The notes beneath the pieces were generated by a model. That model had not been told where the DNA came from, did not search any database, and saw only the letters and a list, made by a program, of their open reading frames with translations. Shown here in pieces: positions 11,658 through 23,157 of a stretch of DNA of 64,000 nucleotides; the stretch's first letter is position 1, and each line of letters opens with the position of its first letter. The position numbers were made by a program, and so were the translations under genes. Origin of the DNA: Haliclona indistincta (lineage: Eukaryota > Porifera > Demospongiae > Haplosclerida > Chalinidae); NCBI GenBank assembly GCA_964017065.1, contig OZ024785.1:372001-436000 (forward strand), in the 5' to 3' direction.

Positions 11658-13519
11658 ACCAGTCGACCAGTTCTAACATTAGTAGTAGAAGAAGTAAGCA
11701 TGACTATGTTGAAATGTGGTGCTACTTGTCTGTCTTGGCCTGTACTATCAAATGCTTAGCCTGTGCTTCTTCGTCACAATAATACACGCATACGTCCAAC
11801 ATTTTTTGTGTCTTGATGTAGTTGATGTAATACAAGCCACTGTTTAGTGCAAGCTTCTCTTTAGTGTTGTAAATCAGCTTTAATGAGCAGATTATGAAGA
11901 GCTTATAATTAAGTAATTTTTGTACGAGTATTAGGCTACAGCCTTTTGTTATTCATGGTGTTACAATTATTATTTTTTTTATTGTGGTGTCATTTCTTTG
12001 ATTCTTCACAATAGCATCTACTCTTTTATGATTTACTTTCATTATCAATATTCTCTGTTGTATATAGACTCCGGTAACAATCATTCTCATTAGTGCAATT
12101 TATGGTAACATTCACGAGTATCTCTATTCTGTTTCAATTCTTTTATAAGTGGTTATGAACGATTGTGGCCATTCATTATTGGTTTATTATAATCCTCTGT
12201 AATTTCTTAATTTTAAATATAATTTTTTTTCCATTATTGTTTCATTATAACAATTAAAAAAAGCTTGTTACCTGATAGCATAATAAAGGAATGTGTGACG
12301 AGTGACTTAAGATTCAAGTTGGAACATTTTTAGCTGAGTGTCAATCACTGTTCGCATACTTGCACACTACGATCCAGTGAGTGTCTGTCACAGCAAGCGT
12401 TTAGCAACACATTCTAACAAGGTGTTGGTATCCAACTGTTATCAAGAGCTGATCAATCAAGTGACTTATTAGCTGCAAGACTCTTACAATTATCAATACT
12501 CAGCCATCTTGTACTACCTTCATACAAACAAATGGTAGCACGTCTTTACCTCAAGGAAGAGGATCTCCATTGAAGGCGTCGACTGTAGCATCAAATTTTT
12601 CCCATCGTAGTCCACCTGTGTCTAACTTCAGTCTCACATGTTAATGCAATTAATAATTATTTTCGTCCAGCTCTACTTGTAAAGCTGTTCTAGTATTGAA
12701 AATGGATCATGTTCAACAATTCATAATGGCCGAAATTTGAGTTCTTATGATGCTAGTGCAATAATCTACTCGGAGCTTGAACAAGTGCTAATTACAAATT
12801 GAATGAGAGTTATCAGTGATGATACTAAATGAGAGTTATCAGTGATGAGAGTTAATCTAACAAACAATGAAAAGATCTCAAATTGAATGAGAGTTATCAG
12901 TGATGCCTCAGTAGAGCCTCATCATTTTGATTGTTGATCTAACAAACAATGAAAAGATCAAAATTTGTTCTTCTTCCTCGCAAATGTCATCGTTATCTGC
13001 TGTCGCCAATTTTTATCAAATAAAAAAAAAATTATTTTCAACTTTTCTACACTTTTTATTTTTTATTCAGAATTAATTGTAATGTACACCTTAATTTAGC
13101 TGGTTTTTGATCAGAATAACGCTCCCACAGTTTGATCTATATTTGGTATTATTTTCTTTAATGTACAGTGACACGGATGATAGTTTTTGCAAGTTTGCAG
13201 TTTGTTTTATTACATGATTCCTTTGTCTCTATGTATCTCACTATAATTATTTTAAACTTTGCTTAATAAATTATACTTTGTCAATAACATACGTTATCAA
13301 CAATTATGTTACAGAATGGTATTTTTCTTATCCTTCATTATTTTTTTAATGCTTGATTTATTACTAATTTTTTTTCAGTAGCTATTTGTTGCTCAATAGC
13401 TAGTTGTTTATTATCTAACATAACAGATTCGTAGATTCACATTGTTAAGCATTCATGAATTAATTTTGGTCATACTGATTGCTGTTGTGGTGACAGTAGA
13501 TATGGTTGTGGTAATGGTT
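11656..13519. other. AT-rich stretch without a recognisable gene
   Basis: No exon-like open segment or recognisable protein motif is visible on either strand. At 12785-12960 there are three near-copies of GAATGAGAGTTATCAGTGATG and two of TCTAACAAACAATGAAAAGATC interleaved. The rest looks single-copy within the window. Confidence 0.6.
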
Positions 13520-15064
13520 GTGATGGATGTTGTATACAGTACTAGTGTGATGTATGTTGTATACAGTACTAGTGTGATGTATGTTGTATACAGTACTAGT
13601 GTGATGTATGTTGTATACAGTACTAGTGTGATGTATGTTGTATACAGTACTAGTGTGATGTATGTTGTATACAGTACTAGTGTGATGGATGTTGTATACA
13701 GTACTAGTGTGATGGATGTTGTATACAGTACTAGTGTGATGGATGTTGTATACAGTACTAGTGTGATGTATGTTGTATACAGTACTAGTGTGATGGATGT
13801 TGTATACAGTACTAGTGTGATGTATGTTGTATACAGTACTAGTGTGATGTATGTTGTATACAGTACTAGTGTGATGTATGTTGTATACAGTACTAGTGTG
13901 ATGTATGTTGTATACAGTACTAGTGTGATGTATGTTGTATACAGTACTAGTGTGATGTATGTTGTATACAGTACTAGTGTGATGTATGTTGTATACAGTA
14001 CTAGTGTGATGGATGTTGTATACAGTACTAGTGTGATGGATGTTGTATACAGTACTAGTGTGATGTATGTTGTATACAGTACTAGTGTGATGGATGTTGT
14101 ATACAGTACTAGTGTGATGTATGTTGTATACAGTACTAGTGTGATGTATGTTGTATACAGTACTAGTGTGATGTATGTTGTATACAGTACTAGTGTGATG
14201 TATGTTGTATACAGTACTAGTGTGATGGATGTTGTATACAGTACTAGTGTGATGGATGTTGTATACAGTACTAGTGTGATGGATGTTGTATACAGTACTA
14301 GTGTGATGGATGTTGTATACAGTACTAGTGTGATGGATGTTGTATACAGTACTAGTGTGATGTATGTTGTATACAGTACTAGTGTGATGTATGTTGTATA
14401 CAGTACTAGTGTGATGTATGTTGTATACAGTACTAGTGTGATGTATGTTGTATACAGTACTAGTGTGATGTATGTTGTATACAGTACTAGTGTGATGTAT
14501 GTTGTATACAGTACTAGTGTGATGGATGTTGTATACAGTACTAGTGTGATGTATGTTGTATACAGTACTAGTGTGATGGATGTTGTATACAGTACTAGTG
14601 TGATGGATGTTGTATACAGTACTAGTGTGATGGATGTTGTATACAGTACTATAGTGTGATGGATGTTGTATACAGTACTAGTGTGATGTATGTTGTATAC
14701 AGTACTAGTGTGATGTATGTTGTATACAGTACTAGTGTGATGTATGTTGTATACAGTACTAGTGTGATGTATGTTGTATACAGTACTAGTGTGATGGATG
14801 TTGTATACAGTACTAGTGTGATGTATGTTGTATACAGTACTAGTGTGATGTATGTTGTATACAGTACTAGTGTGATGTATGTTGTATACAGTACTAGTGT
14901 GATGGATGTTGTATACAGTACTAGTGTGATGTATGTTGTATACAGTACTAGTGTGATGTATGTTGTATACAGTACTAGTGTGATGTATGTTGTATACAGT
15001 ACTAGTGTGATGTATGTTGTATACAGTACTAGTGTGATGTATGTTGTATACAGTACTAGTGTGA
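13520..15064. repeat. 27-bp minisatellite, about 57 units
   Basis: The unit contains GTTGTATACAGTACTAGTG followed by TGATGTAT or TGATGGAT. The only frequent variant is T/G in TGTATG versus TGGATG, giving an irregular series of two unit types. Each unit contains three 6-bp palindromes, GTATAC, AGTACT and ACTAGT, the last two overlapping. A single TA insertion at about 14651 shifts phase. 27 is divisible by three and the unit lacks stops in several frames, so very long open frames exist on both strands (over 400 codons plus, over 500 minus). They are a by-product of the periodicity, not genes. Confidence 0.97.
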
Positions 15065-16744
15065 TTAAATGTATTTAAAAATAGTGAACCGAGACTCTGC
15101 TGATAACTTAATTGTCTCAAAAGCAGACAAGAAAAGTGCTAACCTGTTTAGCTGTATAGTTCTTGTCATGTTTTAGTCATTTCTCTGTCTTACTAAATCT
15201 CGAGTTTCTTCCTCTATTGTTCAGCCTAAGCTTGAGGCTTGTGTGGCTTTGAGAATGGTTCTGTGGTTTCTAGGTCATCCTAACTCCCATTTTGTAAACA
15301 GTGTAAACAGAGAGAGAGATGCTGTTGACTGAAGGGATGACCATGTAAACTATACCTGGTGTTCATAGAAACCAAACATTGTGCTGCTGTTCAGGATTGT
15401 GTCCTGTTCAAGCATCGCATGTTTTAGCATCATCAGCCTGTCTTGCAGTAGATTTGTCATTCGACTCTCATTATAACGATGCACTGCTTCTACAGTGAAC
15501 AATAACATAATGAACATTGTAATAATTACTATTATGCACTTCAGATTAAACTATTCCATAACTCCAGGTTTTAGTGTAAAACATTGATCAGAATATTTGT
15601 TAATATGAGACTGCAAGCTAGTTCTAACTATCACTGTTTTGAAACATCAATTAATTTAAAAAGCTCAACGATGCTAAGCGTAGATTGTGGAACTGCATCA
15701 TGCATTCTTTTATGATAATAATTATTATGAAGGTGGCTGGAGTGGTGGGCAGGGTATATAAACTCTACTCCATTAATGCAATCTCTACAGTCACATGTGT
15801 CCACTTAGATAGTGGTTCTGATGTTAAGTGGTTTAAGTGTAGGTTATATCCCGCGTTAGTGGGATATACGACCCGTTATATCCCGCAGGAAAGGGCGCAC
15901 ATAATGTTGTTCCTCTTTAAGGGGCTTGTATTGTTGTTTCTTTTTAATCCATGCCTTTGAACTGGAATTACTGTGGCTGCTGTCAACATAATGTTGTTCC
16001 TCATTCATTAGCATTCACTCATTCCTCACTCATTCATTCCTTACTCATTCATTATTCCTCACTCATTCACTAGCACATCTTTCAAGTGTGAAAAGAGACT
16101 TATTGGTGCTTGCAGCCTCATAATAAAAACTTAATAATAAAAAATATGTACGAATATAAATCATAAATATTATTTAGCTCAGATTCAAAATAATTTTAAC
16201 TTATAAATTTAGCTATACAGCTTCTTAAAAATAGCCAAATTAGGCAACATATACACTTTTCAAAGGTGTGAATAGTAGCATTTGTTCTCATAGTTTTTGA
16301 TGTATGCAAAAGGGCACAACAGATGAAGACACAAAGCCAGATTTTCTAAACCCATTGAACTTCTCCACCATGATGGAACTTACCTCATATTCAATTGTTA
16401 AATTTAACTTTTGAGGTATATTCCACGAGCATAATGAATCTTACCTCTGTAGAAAAGGGTATGTTATTGATTAAACTATATTTAAATTAAAAATAATTAG
16501 CTTTCTTTAACTATAACTTTGATGTAGGACATTTAGTCAGCTGTTTTAAATTGTTCGGTCAATCATTCATAGTGGCTTTGTTCTTGTGTTCTGTTCGCTC
16601 TTCCCGTTGATACTTCTTTAATACATGCTTTTAAGTTTGGCTGGTGTCAACATAATGTTGTTCCTCATTAAGGGGCTTGGATTGTTGTTTCTTTTTAATA
16701 CATGCCTTTGAACTGGAATTACTGTGGCTGCTGGCAACATGACA
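15065..16744. other. Mixed repeat fragments, no gene recognised
   Basis: This stretch holds a scrap of the tandem-duplication sequence (about 15440-15560), two units of the 87-bp family (15900-16010 and 16620-16740), a short (CATTCCTCACT)n run at 16015-16075, and a diverged copy of the TACCTCAT stem-loop block (16380-16530) also seen at 33.06 and 35.5 kb. No exon with supportable splice sites was found. Confidence 0.6.
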
Positions 16745-17520
16745 CATTGTAGTAGAGACGAAGAGATCGTCTAGCAAGTGCTGCTAAGCACCCATCGTGA
16801 ATAGGCAGCATTGAAACCCTTCGTTTCTTTGCCAAAGAAATGAGATTTATCGAGGCAAGACAGTGATCGATGACATGTTTCCGCTTGTACAGGGCCATTC
16901 TCGTTGACCAGTTCGAAGGTATGGCTGTCAATCAATAGTCGTGTCGTGGTTTTGCTTCGTTCTCTCTCAATTAATGTTGAAAACCGAGTTGAATGTAGTT
17001 GTGGACACCAAAACGTATACTACCATTATGACTAGAAATGACTTACAAACATTATGGACATCATGTGGTCTATTAGGAGATGAATAGCAGTATGCTACTT
17101 TTTGAATAAATCCATTTGTATGCCGATTAAGACAGAAAGTAAGGTATGGAATGTGCTTCTATGCAATTTAAGCTTTAAAGGCTCTTACACTATCTTGTCT
17201 TGCGCACACTATTAATTATTAATTTCTGGATGCTAGTCTGGATTCAGCACTTTATCTGACCAAATAAAGTATGTTATTAATTTTTGTTAACAATATCATC
17301 CACTACCTGATGATGCTGATAGCATTCCTAAAGGCTTACCAAATTAATATTATTAGCGAGGTAAGTACTGAAGTCTTGCCTGTAGCATCATAGTTTTATC
17401 TACATTATGACATCTTTTCACATGCAGTATGTACGTATTGAGTGATGCTTGTTTCCATTCTTTGTTACAATGTTGGCTATAGCAACTAAATGTATGACCG
17501 TCTGGTGACTTTTTCTTGCA
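16745..17520. repeat. Dispersed repeat family Y, copy 2 (right half only)
   Basis: It matches 6915-7735 and 24075-24780. The left half of Y is missing here. The minus-strand open piece at 16719-16931 (contains KHVIDHCLASINLISLAKK) is intact in this copy but not recognisable as a known protein. Confidence 0.75.
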
Positions 17521-17521
17521 A

Positions 17522-17737
17522 TCAGGTGCACGCACACCTTCCATTTGTAGCTACTCTGATTATCGCACAGGCTTGGGTACTCCAGTCACGCATTGGCAGA
17601 TGCACTGATGGCTGTGGTGGTTGCTGTGTCTGTGGTAGTTGCTGCTGTGCCTGGGGTAGTTGCTGCTGTGCCTGTGGTATTTGCTCCACAGAATTGTTCG
17701 GCCGAAGTCTTAGATATACTTGAACAGGAGAAGCCAT
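17522..17737 (-). pseudogene. Kinesin-like N-terminal start followed by PQAQQQL repeats
   Basis: An ATG at 17735-17737 opens with MASPVQVYLRLRPNNSVEQ, which resembles the first beta strand of a kinesin motor (xxVxVYxRxRP). It is followed by three PQAQQQL-type units and then unrelated sequence. The ATP-binding loop and the rest of the motor are absent downstream. With the VDLAGSE relics at 1.1 and 3.8 kb it suggests that pieces of a kinesin gene were spread with this repeat family. The short length keeps the match tentative. Confidence 0.35.
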
Positions 17738-18589
17738 TGGAGCACAGTCGACCAGTCTAAGGGCAGACTGCTGTGTCTGTGGTATTTGCTGCTGTGCCGT
17801 CTAAGAGCTGCAATCTCTACATCAATATAAGACAACCTTCCAGTCTCATTCTGCTCGTGTTACATTAATAGATTCATTTTGTTAAGCATTGGTCACACTC
17901 TTGGTCAGACCACAAACATCACATGAATAATGCTTGTCCCAATTGTCAACAAATTTTGGTATCTATAATAATGATAATGATAATGATATTTGGCTATCCC
18001 CCAATAATGATATTTTGCTATCTCGCGCCAACTGTGCTCTGCTAGAATAATTCTAGCTGTCTTTGTTTTGCTAGAATAATGATATTATTTTCGCAACACG
18101 CGCCAACTGTGCTCTGCATGCATGCAAGTTACAACACGTAGACGTCATGCCTACAAGTATCTGCACTACCCACAACAACTCATTCTTACTCTTATCATTA
18201 TTCTAGTAGAACAAAAATTCTAGCTTTCTTTGTTGACTGACAACTGGTGCTGCAGTCGCGCACTCTCTCCGGAGACCACCAGGGTTGACTGACGACTGGT
18301 GGCAAAGACTGACTCTTCCGTTGCGTTAGTTGGGTTAATTTGCTGTCTCTGACTATTTTTTATTCCTCTAGTATCTGATAACATGTCTTGTTCCACATTG
18401 AAAAAAAAGGGCAACTTGCTGTCTCTGAATGGGGCAATTTGCTGTCTCTGAATGGGGTGTGGTTGTTTGGCTTTCTTTAGCTTGTACAATCAACTCACAT
18501 CATAAAGCAGCACGTAACACCTTGATTGGTTCTTGCGCATTGTCTTAATGCATGTTTCGAGTGTGAAAAGAGACTTATTGATGTTACCC

Positions 18590-18745
18590 TAACAATTATG
18601 CTACTCTTTAAGCTGCCCTAATATGCTACTCTTTAAGCTGCTCTAATATGCTACTATTTAAGCTGCTCTAATATGCTACTATTTAAGCTGCTCTAATATG
18701 CTACTCTTTAAGCTGCCCTAATATGCTACTATTTAAGCTACCCTA
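18590..18745. repeat. 24-bp tandem repeat, about six units
   Basis: The unit is CTAATATGCTACTCTTTAAG plus CTGC, with CTCTTT/CTATTT variants. It directly abuts a third, degenerate copy of the kinesin-containing duplication sequence (18750-18960). Confidence 0.9.
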
Positions 18746-18749
18746 ATGT

Positions 18750-20690
18750 AGATTGTACGAGAATGTTTGTATTTACAACCACAAATTTGACAATAATATG
18801 GTTTTTTCTCTTTGTCAATGAGCCGGTCATGAGAGAGATAATCAATTAGTACCTCGGTTGTCATATAACTGAGTTATTAATGCTGCTAGCTCCTTTCACT
18901 CTCGTTCCAGTTGCTTCTGTCCTTCTCGTACTTTAACTACCAGCCAGATAATAGCCAGATAGCGAGAGTACTGCTGTCAGTCAGATCAACAGAGTGGAGC
19001 GCTGTTACTATCATTTCCATCTTTGATTAACTCATCCGTAAGTAACCATAAACTCTGTGTAAAGTGCCATGTATGCGTCAGTCATTTACAAGATTAGTCA
19101 TGGTTTCTTGTCATCTCTGCTGTGGTCTTATCTAGTAGTTGCTGGTTATCCCTGTGTAGCTACAGTTCAGTTCAATGTCAGAGTTTCTAGTCATCAGTTG
19201 CTGGTTATCCCTGTGTAGCTACATGTCCACTGACAACACTGTGAGACAACAACTAGCATGCACTAACCTTCTCCAATTTTAATCTTAGTGATTTAATCTC
19301 TTTGCTGTTAGCCTCTTCTTTCTCCACCTGTAATAGGGATGATTAAAAGTGCTGTCATATAAACTGTTATCTCCAATGTTGAATTTTTGCACTAATAATA
19401 AATTCAAAAATTTATCTTTTGAGATATCCAGAACTCCGCATCAAATCGAATCCATTCAATCGTGAAGTTCTTGAATGTATATAATTATATCATAAAGTCA
19501 CACTAAGAAACACCTATTAAAGCCGTACCCTATTAGCGGAATGTGTTGTCACTGCTGCTTCTGTTACTATATCCTTACTGCATGTTGTTGATGTAGTTGT
19601 AGTATGCATGCATGATCACACTGTGCTACTGATGCCTGTACTGACTACTGAGGCCGCCTTTCTAAGCAGTGTACTTCTTATGCGGGCCAGGATCAATGAT
19701 GGTTATATCTCAGCCGTTGGAAATGTAAGCTTTGACTCTGCAAAAGACGTTCCGTGGCCGTAACCAACGCTTTCCCTGGCATAACAACTTGTCTCACTGT
19801 AGTCTGCCTCAGTCTTTAACTTTGACAGCCCGCGTGCGCCTCTACACTGCAACCAACATCTCAGCTCCACGATCTTGGCTCGCGATTGCCGAGGGAAGCG
19901 CCAGGAATGCTTTAGTTTCTGTATTCACCAACGCTTAGCATCACACGTGGCCCCAATCAAAATGGCGGTGCGGCACAACGTTGCTATGACAATTAATTTA
20001 GTATGACGTATTTTGGAAAAGGCCACACAACATAATTGACTTTCTGACTTTATTTCGCTTTCACAGATTCCTAATTTGTTTTATTGATTTTTATCCTTTA
20101 TATGGATACATCAATATCGACCACTGAGTGAATTACACTCACAATAACTTTTGTGACACAACAGCTTTGTGTACGTACAAAGTACCAATTGTACTCAGCA
20201 TGTCCAGTGATAGTTTTATTGAGTTCCTGTACTGCAGGTCCACTCACTGGTTCCTGAGCAGAGCTCCAGTCAGTTCCAGTTTACTCCTGCCCAGCAAGAG
20301 CCAGGAGAGTTCTCCTTCACGCTCCCAGTGATGACCTAGCTTCCCTTCCCTCATGCCCCATGCTGTCTCCACTCACTCATCAATATTGACTATAGATTGA
20401 GCATTGTGCTCTAGTAGTCTGAATCTAACATTCTTATTATACATTTTCACACAGACGTGAATGTTCTTTCCTGACAAACTTTTGGTAAAGAATGCTTTGC
20501 AGTTTTACAACTGTAATAGGCACAGTCAAGAATTCATAACAGTTATGAACTTTTGGCACAGTGGGACAAACCGGGCAAGAATACATGTATGATAATCTAT
20601 CTTGTACTACGTGTTTCAGGTTTTTATCGATTCAGTTTCGACAATGAATACATAAAAAATCAACCTGTAGAAAAAAACTGAACAAATATA
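18750..20690. other. Mostly single-copy stretch; no gene recognised
   Basis: After the degenerate kinesin block there are two copies of CAGTTGCTGGTTATCCCTGT (19135-19225). The 19640-19980 stretch is less AT-rich, with short open frames on the plus strand but no family resemblance I can name and no consistent splice sites. No RNA gene was seen. Confidence 0.5.
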
Positions 20691-20826
20691 TAGTCGTTGC
20701 TGTTTGTGCCTCTTATCAGCTGCATGCTGCTGCCGGCTTCCTGGTTGTTCTTGTCGTAGTTCTTGTTTCAGCTGCAGTCGTACAGATTGTAGCTCAGTTC
20801 TCTTACTGTTGCTGCTGTGTTGTTTC
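20690..20826 (-). other. Q/R-rich open segment next to the Death-domain exon
   Basis: The minus-strand frame reads helical, Gln/Arg-rich residues including RLQLKQELRQEQPG for about 45 residues. It is offset from the Death-domain frame, with only about 27 bp available for an intron. It could be a separate decayed exon or chance. No homology recognised. Confidence 0.25.
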
Positions 20827-20827
20827 T

Positions 20828-21150
20828 CTAATTAATGTCTGGCTTATCTTCCACTTGTTCAATGATATACTCATGTTTCACTTCATCAGCTAAACAATTG
20901 TATTTCGTTTTCTTCAATGCATCAACAATCTTAGTCCAAGTAGCATCTGAACCAAACTTGTCTATCCATTTGAAAATCATTTGCCTAAAGCAATGTCGCA
21001 AATCCACGTGAGCTAGGTAGTTCAGCTGAAGAACATTAAGTTCATAAGGATCAAGTTCAAGCTGTAAACCAAATGTGAACCAATCTCCAGCAAGATGATC
21101 CTGAAGTTTCAAGATCACCTCACGAATGAATTGATTCCTGCTCCTGCCAT
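20828..21150 (-). CDS. Death-domain protein, C-terminal exon
   Basis: This exon starts at 21150 after the acceptor gaacatag and ends with TAG at 20828-20830, about 107 residues. It carries one Death domain (DEATH-fold six-helix bundle that pairs with other Death domains in apoptosis or immune signalling). Landmarks are HLAGDWFTFGLQLELDP (helix 1-2 with the conserved Trp), a middle helix LRHCFRQMIFKWI, and TWTKIVDALKK...LADEV (helices 5-6). The size and the W-x-x-[FI]-G, W-x-x-[IV] and LA signatures fit the fold. Upstream exons were not found; a 9-bp-TSD MITE lies about 400 bp upstream. A Q/R-rich open segment follows at 20690-20826 but cannot be joined by a normal intron. It may be a live gene, but no promoter or start codon could be placed. 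Confidence 0.7.
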
Positions 21151-21557
21151 CTATGTTCAAACATGAAAAATAATTAAGTATAGCTAATTGTCATGATCAA
21201 TCTCATGTTATCCAGTTTCATGCAAGTCATAAAAATTATATATCCAATAAGATCACCAGATGCTATAAAACCTCGGCTATTATAACTGTGTTTCACTGAT
21301 AATTAAATTTGAAACCATAATAATAATTATAATTAATGTATTCACTGGATGTATCTACTAGGTAGAGCTATAATTGGCAAGAAGAATTATGCACAAACAG
21401 TACAATGTAGTTTGAAATTTTCATACTGCTTACAGTCTCATGTTCAACAACACATGCAGACTAGTGCGAATAAAAATGTTCAGTACCATACAGCACTTAC
21501 GTGTAGTACTTGATGATTGTCTTGGAATATCATCAGCCGATGGAATAGATATAGGAT

Positions 21558-21860
21558 GGGTGTATGGAAAAGAAGGAAACGGAAAACTGAAACGGACGAC
21601 GGAAAATGGGCGTGGTCTCGCACTCAAGACCCCAAAAACTAAACCCAAGACCCTAAAACCGTCGCCGCTAACTGTGCAAAGTCGGCAGGGTATCCTAACC
21701 CGGGCCTTCGGCCCTTGGTAAGCCTAAGGATCATCGGGAGGGTCGTCCTAATCGGGCCTATTCGGCCCTTGCTAACCGTCAATGCGAGACCACGCCCATT
21801 TTCCGTCGTCCGTTTCCGCCGTCCGTTTCAGTTTTCCGTTTCCTTCTTTTCCATACTCCC
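21558..21860. mobile_element. Mutator-type MITE with 9-bp target-site duplication
   Basis: The element is bounded by direct repeats ATATAGGAT at 21549-21557 and 21861-21869. Its ends are inverted: the left end starts GGGTGTATGGAAAAG and the right end reads GGGAGTATGGAAAAG in reverse complement. The inverted match continues about 65-75 bp to GGGCGTGGTCTCGCA, with one 12-bp indel. The interior is GC-rich with GGGCCTTCGGCCC-like dyads and no coding potential. A 9-bp duplication with long inverted repeats is the Mutator superfamily signature, and 303 bp marks it as non-autonomous. Confidence 0.85.
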
Positions 21861-21869
21861 ATATAGGAT

Positions 21870-23155
21870 TGCCTAAAATTGAAAGATTAAAAATTAATTG
21901 ATTTATGGGTATACTGGTTACAGGATACTGATAATGGGCATGGGCTGTGTCTTTGTGCTGTCATCAAACAATGAAGGAGTTACTGAAACTTGAGATCAAT
22001 CGATAAAATCAAAAATAAAGAATGCAGCTAAACCTTTTAAATACTAAATTATCTTGCTGGAATTTTAACCTTGTAAATGCCGTGTGATGACCAATAATTA
22101 TGCCTCGGTGGGCGGAGCCACGAGGCATACAGTAGTTCGTCGGTTTGTCAAAAAACTAAGCGCTGATACTTGCAATACATGTCCAACTCGATCTTGGCTC
22201 GAAACTGAATTGATAGACTTTTGGTTTCAAAGCTTGGTTACCTTGAATGGCATTGCTGGACTCGCTCAGCATTGTGGGACTTCGCTGAAGATAAAGCTGT
22301 CTACTATAGTCTTCTTCACAGCTTGTAAGACAATTCTGTACTCAAGGTAGTACAGTGAGTGCTGAGAAATCAATCGTGCTATCGCTAAGCAGCTGCAGCT
22401 CCAGCAAGCTAGCAACCAGCGCTCACGTGCTGTGCTGATATAGGCACGCCCAACTGAATCCCATGTGGTTAGCACTGCTAGGCTTCTAATTGCATAGCGG
22501 CAACCCACTAGCTTATTCTGCAAACAGTGCTGTATTGCAGCTTGTTGCAGTGCTCTTCAGCTTTAATTTCATCATACAGGAATTGCACTATTATACTGCA
22601 TTGTGATTGCTGTACAGAAAGGTATAACAGCTGCAGTTTGTTGCTGTGTATGTGAAATGGTTGCATTCCACCGAGGCATCTGCACCTTTGGTGCTTCATT
22701 GGAACACTGTCATCGATGTCATCAGTGTCAAATCTGTGAGTATGGAACACACTATCACAATGAAGCATATGTTCAGCTAACCATTTACTTGTCAGCTACT
22801 GGTTCTTTGTCGTCTCAACTAGTAATAATGCATAATGATAATATCCACTACCTCCTTTACATTATAAGCTGTTGTTCCTTCTCCGTCACTATGCTAACCA
22901 TCGCCACATGTATCTGATGGTGACGTCACTGCTGCTATATTGCGTCATCAAGCAGACAGATTGCTCACACTATGCTCAACTCTGTCATTTATGTCCAGTC
23001 AGTGCTCACTAATCACACATGCGAATATGGGTGTGTCATAGTTGTACACTTGTCATTTCCTGTGTGCGCGAATTTGATTAAAATTAATAATATTTTTGTT
23101 TGAAGTTGTTTTTTGAGAATAATATAGAATAGCCACATTTGGGCTAGGGGCACAT
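21870..23155. other. Repeat scraps, no gene recognised
   Basis: There is a small GC-rich dyad near 22100 (GCCTCG...CGAGGC). From about 22640 on, pieces match 29630-29720 and 43660-44080 (W and Y flanks), including ATCGCCACATGTATCTGATG. Open frames in this interval on both strands show no family features. Confidence 0.5.
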
Positions 23156-23157
23156 AA

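Noticed and set aside
13520..15064. CRISPR array
   Set aside because: The repeats are head-to-tail with no unique spacers and this is animal DNA; it is a minisatellite.
13442..15120. Very long open frames on both strands (VVYSTSVM and YTTSITLVL repeats)
   Set aside because: They follow from a stop-free 27-bp unit; there are no exon borders and no non-repeat coding part.
18770..18830. C2H2 zinc-finger-like YYCQICGCKYKHSRT on the minus strand
   Set aside because: The second His is missing, the neighbouring copies at 1030 and 3680 have a stop in this frame, and the stretch is within a repeat.
22603..22917. Plus-strand frame with several Cys/His (HCHRCHQCQICEYG)
   Set aside because: The sequence is a W/Y repeat scrap also found at 29.6 and 43.7 kb with indels that break the frame; no exon borders.
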